From: JBFWRK01 sp050248955
GTDB taxonomy: Bacteria; Actinomycetota; Acidimicrobiia; Acidimicrobiales; Ilumatobacteraceae
DNA length: 50,356 nucleotides
Direction: 5' to 3'
Assembly (NCBI GenBank): GCA_050248955.1
Contig: JBFWRK010000024.1
Coordinates: forward strand, 1-50,356
The notes below the pieces were generated by a model that saw nothing but the letters and a program-made list of their open reading frames with translations, did no database searches and had not been told where the DNA came from. The position numbers were made by a program, and so were the translations under genes. Positions 16,090-25,930 of this stretch are shown piece by piece; position 1 is the stretch's first letter, and the number at the start of each line of letters is the position of its first letter.

Positions 16090-17363
16090 CAGACCGCCTC
16101 GGCGACCAGATCCGGACCCAGCGCGTCGATGACGCGGACCTTGACGAAGCTGCCGACGGCGAGGCGTTCCGGTACCTGCACGATGCCGTCGATCTCGGGC
16201 GCCTCGCGATGGGTCCGACCGACACCCGGCTCGTCGACGAGCACCGTCTGCATGGTGTCGATCAGCTCGTCGCGCCGGCGGGCGGTGATGCCGTCCTGCA
16301 GCTCGCGCAGCTCGGCGAGCCGCTGGTGCATCACCCGCGGGTCGACAGCACCGTCGAGTCCGGCCGCGTACGTGCCGTCTTCGGCGGAGTACGAGAAGAA
16401 CCCGCACCAGTCGAGCTCGGCGGATTCGACGAACGCGAGCAGCTCGTCGTGGTCTGCCTCGGTCTCCCCGGGATAGCCGACGATGAAGTTGCTGCGGAAC
16501 GCGGCATCGGCGTCGCGCTCGCGGATGTCGGCGATGCGGCGGAGGAAGCGCTCGCCATCCCCCCAGCGTCGCATCCGACGCAGCAGCCGCTTGGAGACGT
16601 GCTGGAGCGACAGATCGAAGTAGGGGACCCCGGAGCCGACGATCGCGTCGATCAGATCGTCGGAGAGGTCGGACGGGTAGAGGTAGAGCAGACGGACCCG
16701 GTCGACCATCTCGGCGACCCGCTGCACGAGCGACACGATCGACCCGGTGCCGAGTTCCGACGGACGGTCCTTGCCGTAGCTCGCGAGGTCTTGCGCGACG
16801 AGGACGATCTCCTTCGCGCCGAGCTGGTCGACCTCGGCGAGGATCGAGGCGACGTCCCGGCTCCGCTGCGGACCCCGGAACGACGGGATCGCGCAGAAGC
16901 CGCACGACCGGTCGCAGCCCTCGGCGATCTTGACGTACGCCCAGGGTGACGACGACTTGGGCCGGGGCAGGTTCAGCAGATCGAGCTTCGGCAGGGTCGC
17001 GGCCTCACCCGTGAGGGTCAAGCCGGCGGGCTTCGTGCCGAGCACGACGGGCACGCCGAAGCCGGCGACCTGGTCGACCTCGGGCAGCGCCTCGGCGAGC
17101 TCCTCGCCGTACCGCTCTGCCATGCAGCCCGTGACGACCAGCCGCGCACCGTCGCGGCGCTGCTCGTCGAGGGCGAGGATCGTGTCGATCGACTCCTTGC
17201 GTGCGTCTTCGATGAACGCGCACGTGTTGACGACGACCAGGTCCGCTGCGCCCGGATCCTCAGTCGCCTCCATGCCGTCAGCGAGCAGGGTGCCGATCAG
17301 CTTGTCCGAGTCCACCTGGTTCTTCGGGCAGCCCAAGGTCTCGACGTAGAAGCGCTGCGACAC
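16089..17363 (-). CDS. rimO: Ribosomal protein S12 methylthiotransferase RimO
   Basis: The 424-residue protein begins VSQRFYVETLGCPKNQVDSDKL, the MTTase N-terminal domain with cluster cysteines. The radical-SAM cluster motif EGCDRSCGFCAIPSFRG is complete. The C-terminal TRAM domain reads VLVDEPGVGRTHREAPEIDG through VRVIDALGPDLV. RimO adds a methylthio group to a conserved Asp of ribosomal protein S12; TLGCPKN with APEIDG separates it from MiaB. The GTG at 17363 is chosen since TAGCCT (17372-17377) is 8 nt upstream; the open frame further 5' is low-complexity Arg-rich translation. First gene of the rimO-pgsA-cinA-thpR run. Confidence 0.95.
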   Translation of the reverse strand: MSQRFYVETLGCPKNQVDSDKLIGTLLADGMEATEDPGAADLVVVNTCAFIEDARKESIDTILALDEQRRDGARLVVTGCMAERYGEELAEALPEVDQVAGFGVPVVLGTKPAGLTLTGEAATLPKLDLLNLPRPKSSSPWAYVKIAEGCDRSCGFCAIPSFRGPQRSRDVASILAEVDQLGAKEIVLVAQDLASYGKDRPSELGTGSIVSLVQRVAEMVDRVRLLYLYPSDLSDDLIDAIVGSGVPYFDLSLQHVSKRLLRRMRRWGDGERFLRRIADIRERDADAAFRSNFIVGYPGETEADHDELLAFVESAELDWCGFFSYSAEDGTYAAGLDGAVDPRVMHQRLAELRELQDGITARRRDELIDTMQTVLVDEPGVGRTHREAPEIDGIVQVPERLAVGSFVKVRVIDALGPDLVAEAV

Positions 17364-17409
17364 GATCGACCAGGCTACCTCCGGCAATGGACGGAGCCGC
17401 CGGAGGGGA

Positions 17410-18336
17410 TCAGGCCGAGCAGGCGAGCTCCAGGCCGGGATACGGCCATGGCATCGACAGGAGCTTGCCCGTCCCCGACGCCGTGATGAACGCGGTTCCG
17501 TGCTGCTCACCGCCGAAGCAGATGTTCGTCGTCATCAGGTCGCCGGTCGGGATGTGCTGGAGCACCTCGCCGGTCGGCGCGATCACCGTGATGCCGCCGT
17601 TGACGAGCGTCGCCACGCAGACGTTGCCGGCGCCGTCGACAGCGAGCGAGTCGAACAGCTGGAAACCCGGCAACCCACAGAGCACCACCGACGGATCGAG
17701 CGGCATCACTGGGACGAGCTCCCCCGGGGACGAGATCGACCGCTGGAACACACGGCCGGAGAACGTCTCGGCCCAGTACAGCTTCGTGCCGTCGGGTGAA
17801 AGGCCGATGCCGTTCGGCGCTTCGACCGGGAACACCCTCTCGGTGATCGACGACCCGTCGGCCTTGGCGTAGTAGATGCCGGTCAGATCGCTCGTGCGGG
17901 CGACGGGATCGCGGATGCCGTGATCGGTGAACCAGAACCCGCCGTGGGCATCGAACACGATGTCGTTCGGCGCCCGCAGCGGCCGGCCGTCGCACTCGGT
18001 GTACAGGTCGGTCACCTCGCCGGTACCGAGATCGACGCGCTGGATCCGGCCACCGATGTAGCGCTCCGGATCGAACGGACCGGGGAACTGGAGACCTGCC
18101 AGCTCGATCGGCGTGAAGCAACCGCCGTTGTTGCACAGGTAGAGCGCGCCGTCGGGGCCGATGGCCGCGCCGTTGGGACCCCCGGCGATCTCCGCGACCG
18201 TCTCCTTCGATCCGTCCGGCCGCACTCTCGTGATCCGCGGTCCGAAGATCTCGACGAGCACCACGGTGCCATCGCTCATCGCGATCGGACCTTCCGGGAA
18301 GCGCAATCCAGACGTGATCTCGGTCAGTGCGGTCAT
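17410..18336 (-). CDS. SMP-30/gluconolactonase family beta-propeller protein
   Basis: This 308-residue protein belongs to the SMP-30/gluconolactonase/LRE-like group. Repeated strands with the family motifs are visible: GLRFPEGPIAMSDGTVVLVEI, GGPNGAAIGPDGALYLCNN, RAPNDIVFDAHGGFWFTDHG and APNGIGLSPDGTKLYWAET. The EGP Glu and the PND Asn/Asp are the usual metal ligands of the propeller. Members hydrolyse sugar or other lactones; no sugar pathway genes are adjacent, so the substrate is open. The ATG at 18336 has an AGGGGAT stretch upstream. It ends 46 bp upstream of rimO on the same strand and is divergent from the DUF445 gene. Confidence 0.9.
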   Translation of the reverse strand: MTALTEITSGLRFPEGPIAMSDGTVVLVEIFGPRITRVRPDGSKETVAEIAGGPNGAAIGPDGALYLCNNGGCFTPIELAGLQFPGPFDPERYIGGRIQRVDLGTGEVTDLYTECDGRPLRAPNDIVFDAHGGFWFTDHGIRDPVARTSDLTGIYYAKADGSSITERVFPVEAPNGIGLSPDGTKLYWAETFSGRVFQRSISSPGELVPVMPLDPSVVLCGLPGFQLFDSLAVDGAGNVCVATLVNGGITVIAPTGEVLQHIPTGDLMTTNICFGGEQHGTAFITASGTGKLLSMPWPYPGLELACSA

Positions 18337-18411
18337 GGCGATCCCCTCGTCGAAGCGGCCCCCGGCCGATCGCCGCGATCCTGTCACGGTCCACCGTTAC
18401 CCTGACGAGTC

Positions 18412-19650
18412 GTGACAGAGGCCGAGCGGATCCACTCGTTGCGGCGGATGAAGGTCGTGGCGACGAGCCTGCTGCTCGTCGCCACGCTCGTCTTCCTCGT
18501 CAGCCGGGCCACGCAGGACGGGCGCCCGTGGGTCGAGTACGTCCGAGCGTTCGCCGAGGCCGCGATGGTCGGCGCGTTGGCGGACTGGTTCGCTGTGACC
18601 GCGCTGTTCCGCCACCCGCTCGGCATCCCGATCCCCCACACGGCGATCATCCCGAACCGCAAGGACCAGATCGGGCGCAGCCTCGGCGAGTTCGTGCAGG
18701 GTGAGTTCCTCAACCGTGATGTGATCGTCGAGCGGCTCGAAGGCCTCGACGTGTCGCATCGCCTGGGCAGCTGGCTGACCGACCCGGTGAACGCCCGGCG
18801 CGCCGGCGACGGCGTGGCCGACGCGCTGCGCGGCACGCTCGAGGTCCTCGACGACGACGACGTCCAGGAAGCGCTCGAGCACCTCGTCGAGCGGCGGGTC
18901 CGCGCGACGCCCGTCGCGCCGCTCATCGGGCGGGCGGTCGATCTCGCGGTCGAAGGTGGGCACCACCAACGGATGCTGGACTCGGTGCTGATCGCGGTAC
19001 GCAACTTCCTCGACGACAACCGCTCGGTTCTGCGCAAGAAGCTCGATCGTGAGTCGCCGTGGTGGGTGCCGGAGCCGATCGACGACCGGATCTTCTCGAA
19101 GATCTACGACGGCGTGCACTCCTTCCTCGGCGAGGTCGCCGGACATCCGGAGCACGAGGTCCGCCACGCCCTCGATGCCCGCATCCTGGACTTCGCCGAG
19201 CGCCTGCGGCACGACCCGACGCTCGTCGCCAAGGGTGAGGAGCTGAAGGAGGAGCTGCTCGCGCACCCGGACATCCGGGCGTGGCTGGCGACGCTCTGGT
19301 CGGAGATCAAGCGCACGTTGATCACCGCGTCGAGTGACTCCACGAGTGAGCTGCGCACCCGGCTCGACGCCGGCCTCGTGCAGCTCGGCAACCGTCTCTG
19401 CACCGATCCCGAGCTGCAGCACAAGGTGGACAGCTGGGTCGAGCGGGCCGTCGCCCACGTCGTCGACACCTACCGCAACGAGGTGTCGGAGCTGATCGGA
19501 TCGACCGTCGAGCGCTGGGACGCCGACGCGACGAGTCGCAAGATGGAGCTGCAGGTCGGCCGCGACCTCCAGTTCATCCGGATCAACGGCACCCTCGTCG
19601 GCGGCCTCGCCGGTCTCGTGATCCACATCGTCGGCGAGCTCTTCTTCTGA
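18412..19650 (+). CDS. DUF445 family membrane-anchored protein
   Basis: The 412-residue protein has an N-terminal transmembrane segment (VVATSLLLVATLVFLVSRA), the conserved DUF445 block EAAMVGALADWFAVTALFRHPLGIPIPHTAIIPNRKDQIG (read in pieces), a long helical middle, and a C-terminal hydrophobic segment (INGTLVGGLAGLVIHIVGELFF). This layout is that of the YjiN/DUF445 family, whose function is unknown. The GTG at 18412 has TACCCT (18398-18403) eight bases upstream, fitting a leaderless transcript. It is followed by a copy of the dispersed repeat. Confidence 0.9.
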   Translation: MTEAERIHSLRRMKVVATSLLLVATLVFLVSRATQDGRPWVEYVRAFAEAAMVGALADWFAVTALFRHPLGIPIPHTAIIPNRKDQIGRSLGEFVQGEFLNRDVIVERLEGLDVSHRLGSWLTDPVNARRAGDGVADALRGTLEVLDDDDVQEALEHLVERRVRATPVAPLIGRAVDLAVEGGHHQRMLDSVLIAVRNFLDDNRSVLRKKLDRESPWWVPEPIDDRIFSKIYDGVHSFLGEVAGHPEHEVRHALDARILDFAERLRHDPTLVAKGEELKEELLAHPDIRAWLATLWSEIKRTLITASSDSTSELRTRLDAGLVQLGNRLCTDPELQHKVDSWVERAVAHVVDTYRNEVSELIGSTVERWDADATSRKMELQVGRDLQFIRINGTLVGGLAGLVIHIVGELFF

Positions 19651-19661
19651 TCTGATACCCG

Positions 19662-19749
19662 TCTCTGCTCGTCCCCGGACGCACGGCGTCCGGAGAGGAT
19701 CAGAGAACCGGGGGGAACGCGCCGATGAGCAGAGAACCGGGGGGGAACG
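19662..19749 (+). repeat. Dispersed MITE/REP-like element, diverged copy A
   Basis: TCTCTGCTC (19662-19670) is followed by an 8-bp perfect hairpin, CCGGACGC-ACG-GCGTCCGG (19675-19693), and then by two direct repeats of CAGAGAACCGG(G)GGGGAACG (19701-19719 and 19730-19749). The motifs TCTCTGCTC, ATCAGAGA and GAGCAGAGAA are those of the two full copies at 29283 and 38108, in the same order as the 29283 copy but with a shorter interior. It fills most of the gap between the DUF445 and quinone reductase genes. Confidence 0.7.
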
Positions 19750-19794
19750 GCGGGGGTGCGTGAGGGGCGGGTCGGGATCGCTACGGTCGGCGAG

Positions 19795-20769
19795 ATGCGT
19801 GCTGTCGTCTGCAACTCGTTCGGACCGCTCGACCAGCTGACGATCGAGGAACGCGAGACGCCGACGTGCGGCCCCGACGCGCTGCGCATCGAGGTGTCGG
19901 CTGCGGGCGTCAACTTCGTCGACGCCTTGCTCGCCCAAGGCCTCTACCAGGTCAAGCCGCCACTGCCCTTCGTGCCCGGCAGCGAGGTGGCGGGAACGGT
20001 CGTCGAGCTCGGTGCCGGGGTCGACTCCGTGGCGCTCGGCGATCGCGTCCTGGCGACCGGAGGGCTCGCTGGTGGGTTCGCCGAGCAGATGATCGCTCGC
20101 GCGAACCAGGTCATGCCGGCTCCGACGACGCTCAGCGACGGCCAGGTCGCCACGTTCTTCCAGAGCTACATGACGGCGTGGTTCGCGCTGCGCGAACGCG
20201 CCCGTGCCGAAGCCGGACAGACGGTTCTGGTGCTCGGCGCGGGGAGTGGCATCGGCCTCGCTGCGGTCGACGTCGCCCGCGCGCTCGGACTGACCGTCAT
20301 CGCCGCAGCCTCGTCCGCCGAGAAGCGCGACCTCGCCCGGGCGCTCGGCGCGGCCGAGGTCATCGACACGTCCAGCGAGAACGTGAAGGAACGAGCCAAG
20401 GCGCTCTCCGGCGGCGGTGTCGAGCTCGTGTACGACCCCGTCGGCGGTGACCTCGCCGAGCAAGGGCTCCGGGCACTCGCCGACGACGGACAGCTGCTCG
20501 TACTCGGCTTCGCGTCAGGGACGATTCCACGACTCCCGGCCAACCAGGTGCTGCTCCGCAACCGACGAGTGACGGGGGTCGACTGGGGCGGCTGGATCGG
20601 CAAGCACCAGGAACGCAACGCAGAGCTGATCGACGAGGTGCTGGCGATGATCGAAGCCGGCGACCTTCGTCCCGTGGAGCCGACGACCTACCCGCTCGAC
20701 GACGTCGTCGCAGCCCTGAGCGACCTCGCCAACCGGCGCGTCACGGGCAAGATCGCCCTGATCCCCTGA
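19795..20769 (+). CDS. NADPH:quinone oxidoreductase-like zinc-independent MDR protein
   Basis: The 324-residue medium-chain dehydrogenase starts MRAVVCNSFGPLDQLTIEE. The catalytic-domain block FVPGSEVAGTVVELGAGVDSVALGDRV is followed by the nucleotide-binding GxGxxG-type motif VLVLGAGSGIGLAAVDVARALG and by ELVYDPVGGDLAEQGLRAL. The zinc-binding Cys/His residues of alcohol dehydrogenases are absent, as in the quinone oxidoreductase branch. It probably reduces a quinone or enone with NADPH. The ATG at 19795 has TACGGT (19782-19787) seven bases upstream; the longer frame to 19756 would run through the promoter. The stop lies 1 bp from the convergent ftsK stop. Confidence 0.92.
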   Translation: MRAVVCNSFGPLDQLTIEERETPTCGPDALRIEVSAAGVNFVDALLAQGLYQVKPPLPFVPGSEVAGTVVELGAGVDSVALGDRVLATGGLAGGFAEQMIARANQVMPAPTTLSDGQVATFFQSYMTAWFALRERARAEAGQTVLVLGAGSGIGLAAVDVARALGLTVIAAASSAEKRDLARALGAAEVIDTSSENVKERAKALSGGGVELVYDPVGGDLAEQGLRALADDGQLLVLGFASGTIPRLPANQVLLRNRRVTGVDWGGWIGKHQERNAELIDEVLAMIEAGDLRPVEPTTYPLDDVVAALSDLANRRVTGKIALIP

Positions 20770-20770
20770 G

Positions 20771-23206
20771 TCAGGTCTCCCCCTGGATGAGCTCGAGCTC
20801 TTCGACGGTCATCAGCACGGCGCGGGCCTTCGATCCTTCGGAGGGGCCGACGACGCCGCGTTGCTCGAGCAGGTCCATCAACCGCCCGGCGCGGGCGAAG
20901 CCGACCTTGAGCTTGCGCTGGAGCATCGACGTGGAACCGAGCTGGCTGCGCACGACGAGGTCCATCGCCTGACGCATCAGCACCTCGTCCTCGTCGTCGT
21001 CACCTGACGAGCTGCCGTAGTTGCCGGCTCCGCCGGAGCTCGCGTGCTCGTCGCCCTCGACGCCCGACACATAGGTCACCTCGGGCGCCTGTCGCCGCCA
21101 GAAGGCGGTGACCTTGCGCACCTCCTCCTCGGAGACGAACGAGCCCTGGATGCGTTGCGAGACGCTCGAGTTGCCCGGGAGCAGGAGCATGTCGCCCTTG
21201 CCGACGAGCTTCTCGGCGCCAGGCTGGTCGAGGATCACGCGGCTGTCGGTGAGGCTGGAGACGGCGAACGCCATGCGGGCGGGCACGTTCGCCTTGATCA
21301 CACCGGTGATCACGTTCACGCTCGGCCGCTGCGTGGCGACGATGAGGTGCACGCCGACGGCGCGGGCCTTCTGCGCGATCCGGGTGATCGACTCCTCGAC
21401 GTCGCGCGCGGCGACCATCATCAGGTCGTTGAGCTCGTCGACCACGACCACGATGTACGGCAGCCGCTCGAACACCGCGTCGGCGCCCGGCTCTCGGACG
21501 AGCTCGCCGCGGTCGAACGCCGCGTTGTAGCCACCGATGTCGCGGAAGCCGACCTCGAACAGCAGGTCGTAGCGGCGCTCCATCTCCTTGACCGCCCACG
21601 CCAGTGCGTTCGCGGCCTTCTTCGGGTTCGTGACGGGCTGCGTGAGCAGGTGCGGGAGACGGTTGTACTGGCCCATCTCGACCTGCTTGGGGTCGATCAG
21701 GATGAGGCGCACCTGGTCGGGTGTGGTGCGCATGAGCAGCGACGTGATGATGCAGTTGATGCCGCTCGACTTGCCGGCGCCGGTAGCGCCGGCGATCAAG
21801 AGGTGCGGCGTGGTGGCCAGGTTGAGGAACACGGCGCGCCCTGCGATGTCCTTGCCGATCGCCACGTCGAGGGGGTGCGTGGCCGACTTCGCCTCGGGGC
21901 CGCTCAGGATGTCGCCGAGCGACACCAGCTGACGGGTGTGGTTCGGGACCTCGACGCCGATCGCCGAGCGGCCGGGGATCGGCGCGAGGATGCGGACGTC
22001 GATCGCCGCCATGGCGTAGGCGATGTCTCGCTGGAGCGACGTGACCCGGGCGACCTTGACGCCGGAGCCGAGCTCGAGCTCGTAGCGGGTCACGGTCGGC
22101 CCGACCGTCATGCCGACCAGCTTCGTCTCGACCCCGTGGGAGGCGAGCGACTCCTCGAGGGTGCGGCCGCGGGCTTCGACCTCGGCCCGGTCGATCGCCT
22201 GCACTCCGGTGCGGATGAGGTAGTTGGCCGGCGGCAGCTTCCAGGCCCCTCGCTGGGCGCCGGGGCCGAGGTCGAGCTCCGCCTGCTCGGCAGTGACGGC
22301 GGCATCGGCGAGCGTCGGCGGCGGCAGCGGCTTGGACTTCTTCTTCGTCGCGCCCCTCGACAACGCGGCCGGCCCCGGCGGATCGAGCTCTTCCGCGTCG
22401 ACGTCGTAGAACGGCGGGCGCACGGGCGTGCTGTCACGCTCGCTCGAGAGCGTCGAGATCTCGCCCATCGCCCGGCGGGCGGCGCGCCCCATTGGCAGCG
22501 CAACGTGCCGCGAGCCCCGTCGGAGCCCGGAGAACACCGCGCCCACCGACATGCGGGAGATGATCAGGAAGCTGCCGAACAGCACGATCGCGAGCAGCAC
22601 GCTCGCGCCGACCGACGACAGGAGCGATTCCAACGGGGCACCGATCAGCGCGCCGAGCCAACCGCCTGCGTCCTCGAGCGAGCTGAGCGACGTGGAGATC
22701 CGCTCCGGGCCGCGGGCGACGTGGAGCAGCGCGAGCAGCGAGCCGGTGGCGACGCCGATGCCGAGGGTCAACCGGTGACGTCGGCGGATCTGGCCGGGGC
22801 GGAACAGCGCGACGCCGACCGCGATGAGCGCGATGGGCACGACGAACCGGCCGAGGCCGGTGAGCCAGCCGAGCACGTTGGAGACCGCCCGCCCGACGAT
22901 GCCGGCGAGCTTGGCGTACACGGCGAGGCCGACGAGCACGCCGAGCGCGATGAGACCGAGACCGGCGAACTCGTGCTCCTGGCCTTCGATCGCCTCGCGG
23001 ACGTCGAGCCGGCGATTGCTGCCCGTGTCCTCGGCGTCGAACGGCGCGGCACCCGGCGCGACCTGGCGCGACCGTGGCTTCGCCGGCCGGCGTGTTGCAC
23101 CGAACACCCGCTCAGCCGGCTTGGCCTTGGTGCGCGACAACTGAGCCGGCTGGCCCGGCGGGGTTGCGCGAGAGCTCGACGTGCGAGACGGGGGCCGCTT
23201 GGCCAT
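20771..23206 (-). CDS. ftsK: DNA translocase FtsK/SpoIIIE
   Basis: The protein has 811 residues. After a basic N-terminus there are about four membrane helices between residues 80 and 220, and then a short Pro-rich linker. The beta/alpha motor domain has Walker A GATGAGKSS at 473-481 and the Walker B region YIVVVVDELNDLMMV. The C-terminal gamma winged helix (SQLGSTSMLQRKLKVGFARAGRLMDLLEQRGVVG) reads KOPS sequences. It pumps chromosomal DNA through the closing septum. The ATG at 23206 has TACGGT (23213-23218) six bases upstream. Position next to RNase J and dapA is conserved in actinobacteria. Confidence 0.97.
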   Translation of the reverse strand: MAKRPPSRTSSSRATPPGQPAQLSRTKAKPAERVFGATRRPAKPRSRQVAPGAAPFDAEDTGSNRRLDVREAIEGQEHEFAGLGLIALGVLVGLAVYAKLAGIVGRAVSNVLGWLTGLGRFVVPIALIAVGVALFRPGQIRRRHRLTLGIGVATGSLLALLHVARGPERISTSLSSLEDAGGWLGALIGAPLESLLSSVGASVLLAIVLFGSFLIISRMSVGAVFSGLRRGSRHVALPMGRAARRAMGEISTLSSERDSTPVRPPFYDVDAEELDPPGPAALSRGATKKKSKPLPPPTLADAAVTAEQAELDLGPGAQRGAWKLPPANYLIRTGVQAIDRAEVEARGRTLEESLASHGVETKLVGMTVGPTVTRYELELGSGVKVARVTSLQRDIAYAMAAIDVRILAPIPGRSAIGVEVPNHTRQLVSLGDILSGPEAKSATHPLDVAIGKDIAGRAVFLNLATTPHLLIAGATGAGKSSGINCIITSLLMRTTPDQVRLILIDPKQVEMGQYNRLPHLLTQPVTNPKKAANALAWAVKEMERRYDLLFEVGFRDIGGYNAAFDRGELVREPGADAVFERLPYIVVVVDELNDLMMVAARDVEESITRIAQKARAVGVHLIVATQRPSVNVITGVIKANVPARMAFAVSSLTDSRVILDQPGAEKLVGKGDMLLLPGNSSVSQRIQGSFVSEEEVRKVTAFWRRQAPEVTYVSGVEGDEHASSGGAGNYGSSSGDDDEDEVLMRQAMDLVVRSQLGSTSMLQRKLKVGFARAGRLMDLLEQRGVVGPSEGSKARAVLMTVEELELIQGET

Positions 23207-23295
23207 GGGCTCACCGTAGCAAGGGGGCGCGCGAACGTTCGTGAACCCGGCCCGATTCTTCGGCCTGGCACGACGCCGGGGATCGCGCCGGGTTG

Positions 23296-24957
23296 TTACG
23301 CCTCCATCACCACGGGGACGATCATCGGGCGGCGCTTCGTCCGTTCGCTCACGAACTTGCCGGCGGCCCGACGCACGTCGCGCTCGAGCTGGTCGACGTC
23401 GCGTACGCCCTTGGCCAGTGCTGACTCGACTGCCGCCGACACTGCGTCGCAGGCCTCGTCGAGCAGGTCCTCGGCCTCCGGCGCGTAGACCCAGCCGCGG
23501 GTGATGATCTCCGGCCCAGTCAGCACCCGTCCTGCCGCCACGTCGACGGTCACGACGACCACGACGACACCCTCTTCGGCGAGCACCTTGCGATCGCGCA
23601 GGACGCCTTGGCCGACGTCGCCGACGATGCCGTCGACGTAGAGGAAGCCCGCCGGGACGCGGCCGACGAGCTCCAGGCCGCCGTCGGACAGCTCGAGCGT
23701 GTCGCCGTCCTCACAGAGGATCACGTGGTCGCGGGGCACACCCATCTGCTCGGCGAGCTTGGCGTGAGCGACGAGGTGTCGGTACTCGCCGTGGATCGGC
23801 ACGAACCAGTCCGGCTGGGCGATCGAGTGGTACGTCCGCAACTCGTCGGCCTGGGCATGGCCGGTCGCATGGACATCGGCGACCCCGGAGTGGATGACCT
23901 CCGTGCCCGCCCGCAGCAGCCCGTCGATCACCCGGTTGACGTTGAACTCGTTGCCGGGGATGGCGTGGCTCGACAGGATGACGGTGTCGCGCTCGCCAGT
24001 CTTCAACCACTTGCTGTCGCCACGCGCGAGCAGCGACAGCGCCGACATCGGCTCGCCCTGCGAACCGGTCGAGATGATGCACACCTTCTCCGGTGGGTAG
24101 CGGTCGATCTCCTCGATGTCGATGAGCGAGGTGTCCGAGACGCGAAGGATGCCGAGCTCGCGGGCGAGGCGCACGTTCTTCTTGATCGAGAGCCCGAGCG
24201 TCGCGACGACGCGTCCCTCGCCGACCGCGGCATCGATGATCTGCTGCAGCCGGTGGATGTGGCTGGCGAAGCTGGCTGTGATGATCCGCCGGTCGCGATG
24301 GCTCGCGAACAGCGCGCGGAGGACACCGCCGACCTCTGTCTCGCTCGGCGAATGGCCGTGCTCCTCGGAGTTGGTGGAGTCGCCCATCAACAGCCGGACG
24401 CCCTCGGTCTTGGCGATCTCGCCGATGCGGGCGAGATCGGTGCGCCGCCCGTCGACCGGCGTGAGATCGAGCTTGAAGTCGCCGGAGTGGAGGATGACGC
24501 CCTGCGGCGTGTGGAGCGCGATCGCGTGGGCATGCGGTACGGAGTGCGTGACGGGGATGAACTCGACGTCGAACGGGCCGATCTTGCGACGCTCGCCGTC
24601 GTGGACGACGACGAGATCGGTCTTGCCGAGCAGACCCGCTTCCTCGATCCGGTTGCGAGCAAGTCCCAACGTCAGCGCCGAGCCGTAGATCGGGAACGAG
24701 AGCTCGCGCAGCAGGAAGTGGAGGCCGCCGACGTGGTCCTCGTGGCCGTGGGTCGCGACGCAACCGACGATGCGATCGCCGTTCTCGCGCAGGTAGGTGA
24801 AGTCGGGCAGGACGAGGTCGATGCCATGCATGTCGGCGTCGGGGAACATCAACCCGAAGTCGATGAGCAGGAGCTTCGACTCCTGCTCGATCACCATGCA
24901 GTTGCGACCGATCTCTCCGAGCCCACCGAGGAACGAGATGCGTACGGAAGTGGCCAT
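23296..24957 (-). CDS. rnj: Ribonuclease J
   Basis: The 553-residue protein starts MATSVRISFLGGLGEIGRNCMV and has the metallo-beta-lactamase motif HGHEDHVGG (70-78), the HSGDFKLD strand, the beta-CASP region (MGDSTNSEEHGHSPSE, ISTGSQGEPMSALSLL) and VPIHGEYRHLVAHAKLA. These are the hallmarks of RNase J, a 5'-3' exo- and endonuclease for mRNA decay and rRNA maturation. The ATG at 24957 has TAGAGT (24967-24972) nine bases upstream. It lies 64 bp downstream of dapA on the same strand, as in other actinobacteria. Confidence 0.97.
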   Translation of the reverse strand: MATSVRISFLGGLGEIGRNCMVIEQESKLLLIDFGLMFPDADMHGIDLVLPDFTYLRENGDRIVGCVATHGHEDHVGGLHFLLRELSFPIYGSALTLGLARNRIEEAGLLGKTDLVVVHDGERRKIGPFDVEFIPVTHSVPHAHAIALHTPQGVILHSGDFKLDLTPVDGRRTDLARIGEIAKTEGVRLLMGDSTNSEEHGHSPSETEVGGVLRALFASHRDRRIITASFASHIHRLQQIIDAAVGEGRVVATLGLSIKKNVRLARELGILRVSDTSLIDIEEIDRYPPEKVCIISTGSQGEPMSALSLLARGDSKWLKTGERDTVILSSHAIPGNEFNVNRVIDGLLRAGTEVIHSGVADVHATGHAQADELRTYHSIAQPDWFVPIHGEYRHLVAHAKLAEQMGVPRDHVILCEDGDTLELSDGGLELVGRVPAGFLYVDGIVGDVGQGVLRDRKVLAEEGVVVVVVTVDVAAGRVLTGPEIITRGWVYAPEAEDLLDEACDAVSAAVESALAKGVRDVDQLERDVRRAAGKFVSERTKRRPMIVPVVMEA

Positions 24958-25021
24958 TGAGCACCGACTCTACGTGCCGATCCGACGGAGTGCGCGGTCG
25001 TTGTCTGCCGCCCGCCCTCGG

Positions 25022-25930
25022 TCAGGGCCGGTCCGGGAAGGCTGCTCGCCACCGTTCGAGGTTGGCGAGGACCTCAGGAACCCGCTCGTCGACGGAGGCA
25101 GGCGCAGGACCCATCGGTAGCCGAGCCTGGCCGACCGCGAGCCCGAGGTGGCGGAGGACCGCCTTCGTCGGCAAGGGGTTCGGCGCGTCGTCGCCGGTCT
25201 CGAACGCGAAGCTCTCGAGCAGACGCGAGTTCACGAGACGGGCACCGTCGATGTCGCCCTTCGACCAGAGGTCGAACATCAGCTGGTGGTCCTCGCTCGT
25301 CCAGTGCGTCGCCACGCCGATCACACCGACGGCGCCGCTCGCCAGCAGCGGCAGCGTCATCGAGTCGTCGCCGCTGTAGACCTCGAAGCCCGATGGTGCG
25401 GAGGAGACGACCGCCGCGGTCTCACCCGGGTTGCCGGCGGCGTCCTTCAAACCGAGCACGTTCGGCACGTCGCGGGCGAGGCGGAGCAGCGTCGCCGTGG
25501 CGATCTTGCGTCCCGTCCTGACCGGGATGTCGTAGATGACGACCGGTAGCTCGGTGGCCGCTGCGATCGCTCGCATGTGCGCCTCGATCCCGGCCTGCGA
25601 CGGGCGGTTGTAGTACGGGCCGACGGCGAGGATGCCGGCCACACCGAGCTTCGACGCCTCGCTCGTGAGCCGAACAGAGTGCGCCGTGTCGTTCGAACCC
25701 GACCCGGCGATGACGGGGATGGTGACCGCTTCCGCCACCGCTGCCCAGAGCGCGAGCTTCTCGTCGTCGTCGAGCGTCGACGCCTCGCCGGTCGTGCCGG
25801 CTACCACGAGACCGTCGTTGCCCCGCGCCTGCAACCACCGAGCCAGAGTGCGGGCCATCTCGAGATCGAGGCGTCCCTCGCTGTCGAACGGGGTGACCAT
25901 CGCGGTGAGCACGCGACCGAAGCGAGCCAT
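25022..25930 (-). CDS. dapA: 4-hydroxy-tetrahydrodipicolinate synthase
   Basis: The 302-residue enzyme has all key DHDPS residues. LVVAGTTGEASTL holds the Thr-Thr pair, VVIYDIPVRTG the catalytic Tyr and the Arg that binds the carboxylate of the semialdehyde, and VLGLKDAAGN the Schiff-base Lys. It condenses pyruvate and aspartate semialdehyde in the first committed step of lysine and diaminopimelate synthesis. The ATG at 25930 shares one base with the stop of the upstream 206-residue gene (TGATG), so the longer frame is rejected. dapB lies 10 kb upstream on the same strand. Confidence 0.95.
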   Translation of the reverse strand: MARFGRVLTAMVTPFDSEGRLDLEMARTLARWLQARGNDGLVVAGTTGEASTLDDDEKLALWAAVAEAVTIPVIAGSGSNDTAHSVRLTSEASKLGVAGILAVGPYYNRPSQAGIEAHMRAIAAATELPVVIYDIPVRTGRKIATATLLRLARDVPNVLGLKDAAGNPGETAAVVSSAPSGFEVYSGDDSMTLPLLASGAVGVIGVATHWTSEDHQLMFDLWSKGDIDGARLVNSRLLESFAFETGDDAPNPLPTKAVLRHLGLAVGQARLPMGPAPASVDERVPEVLANLERWRAAFPDRP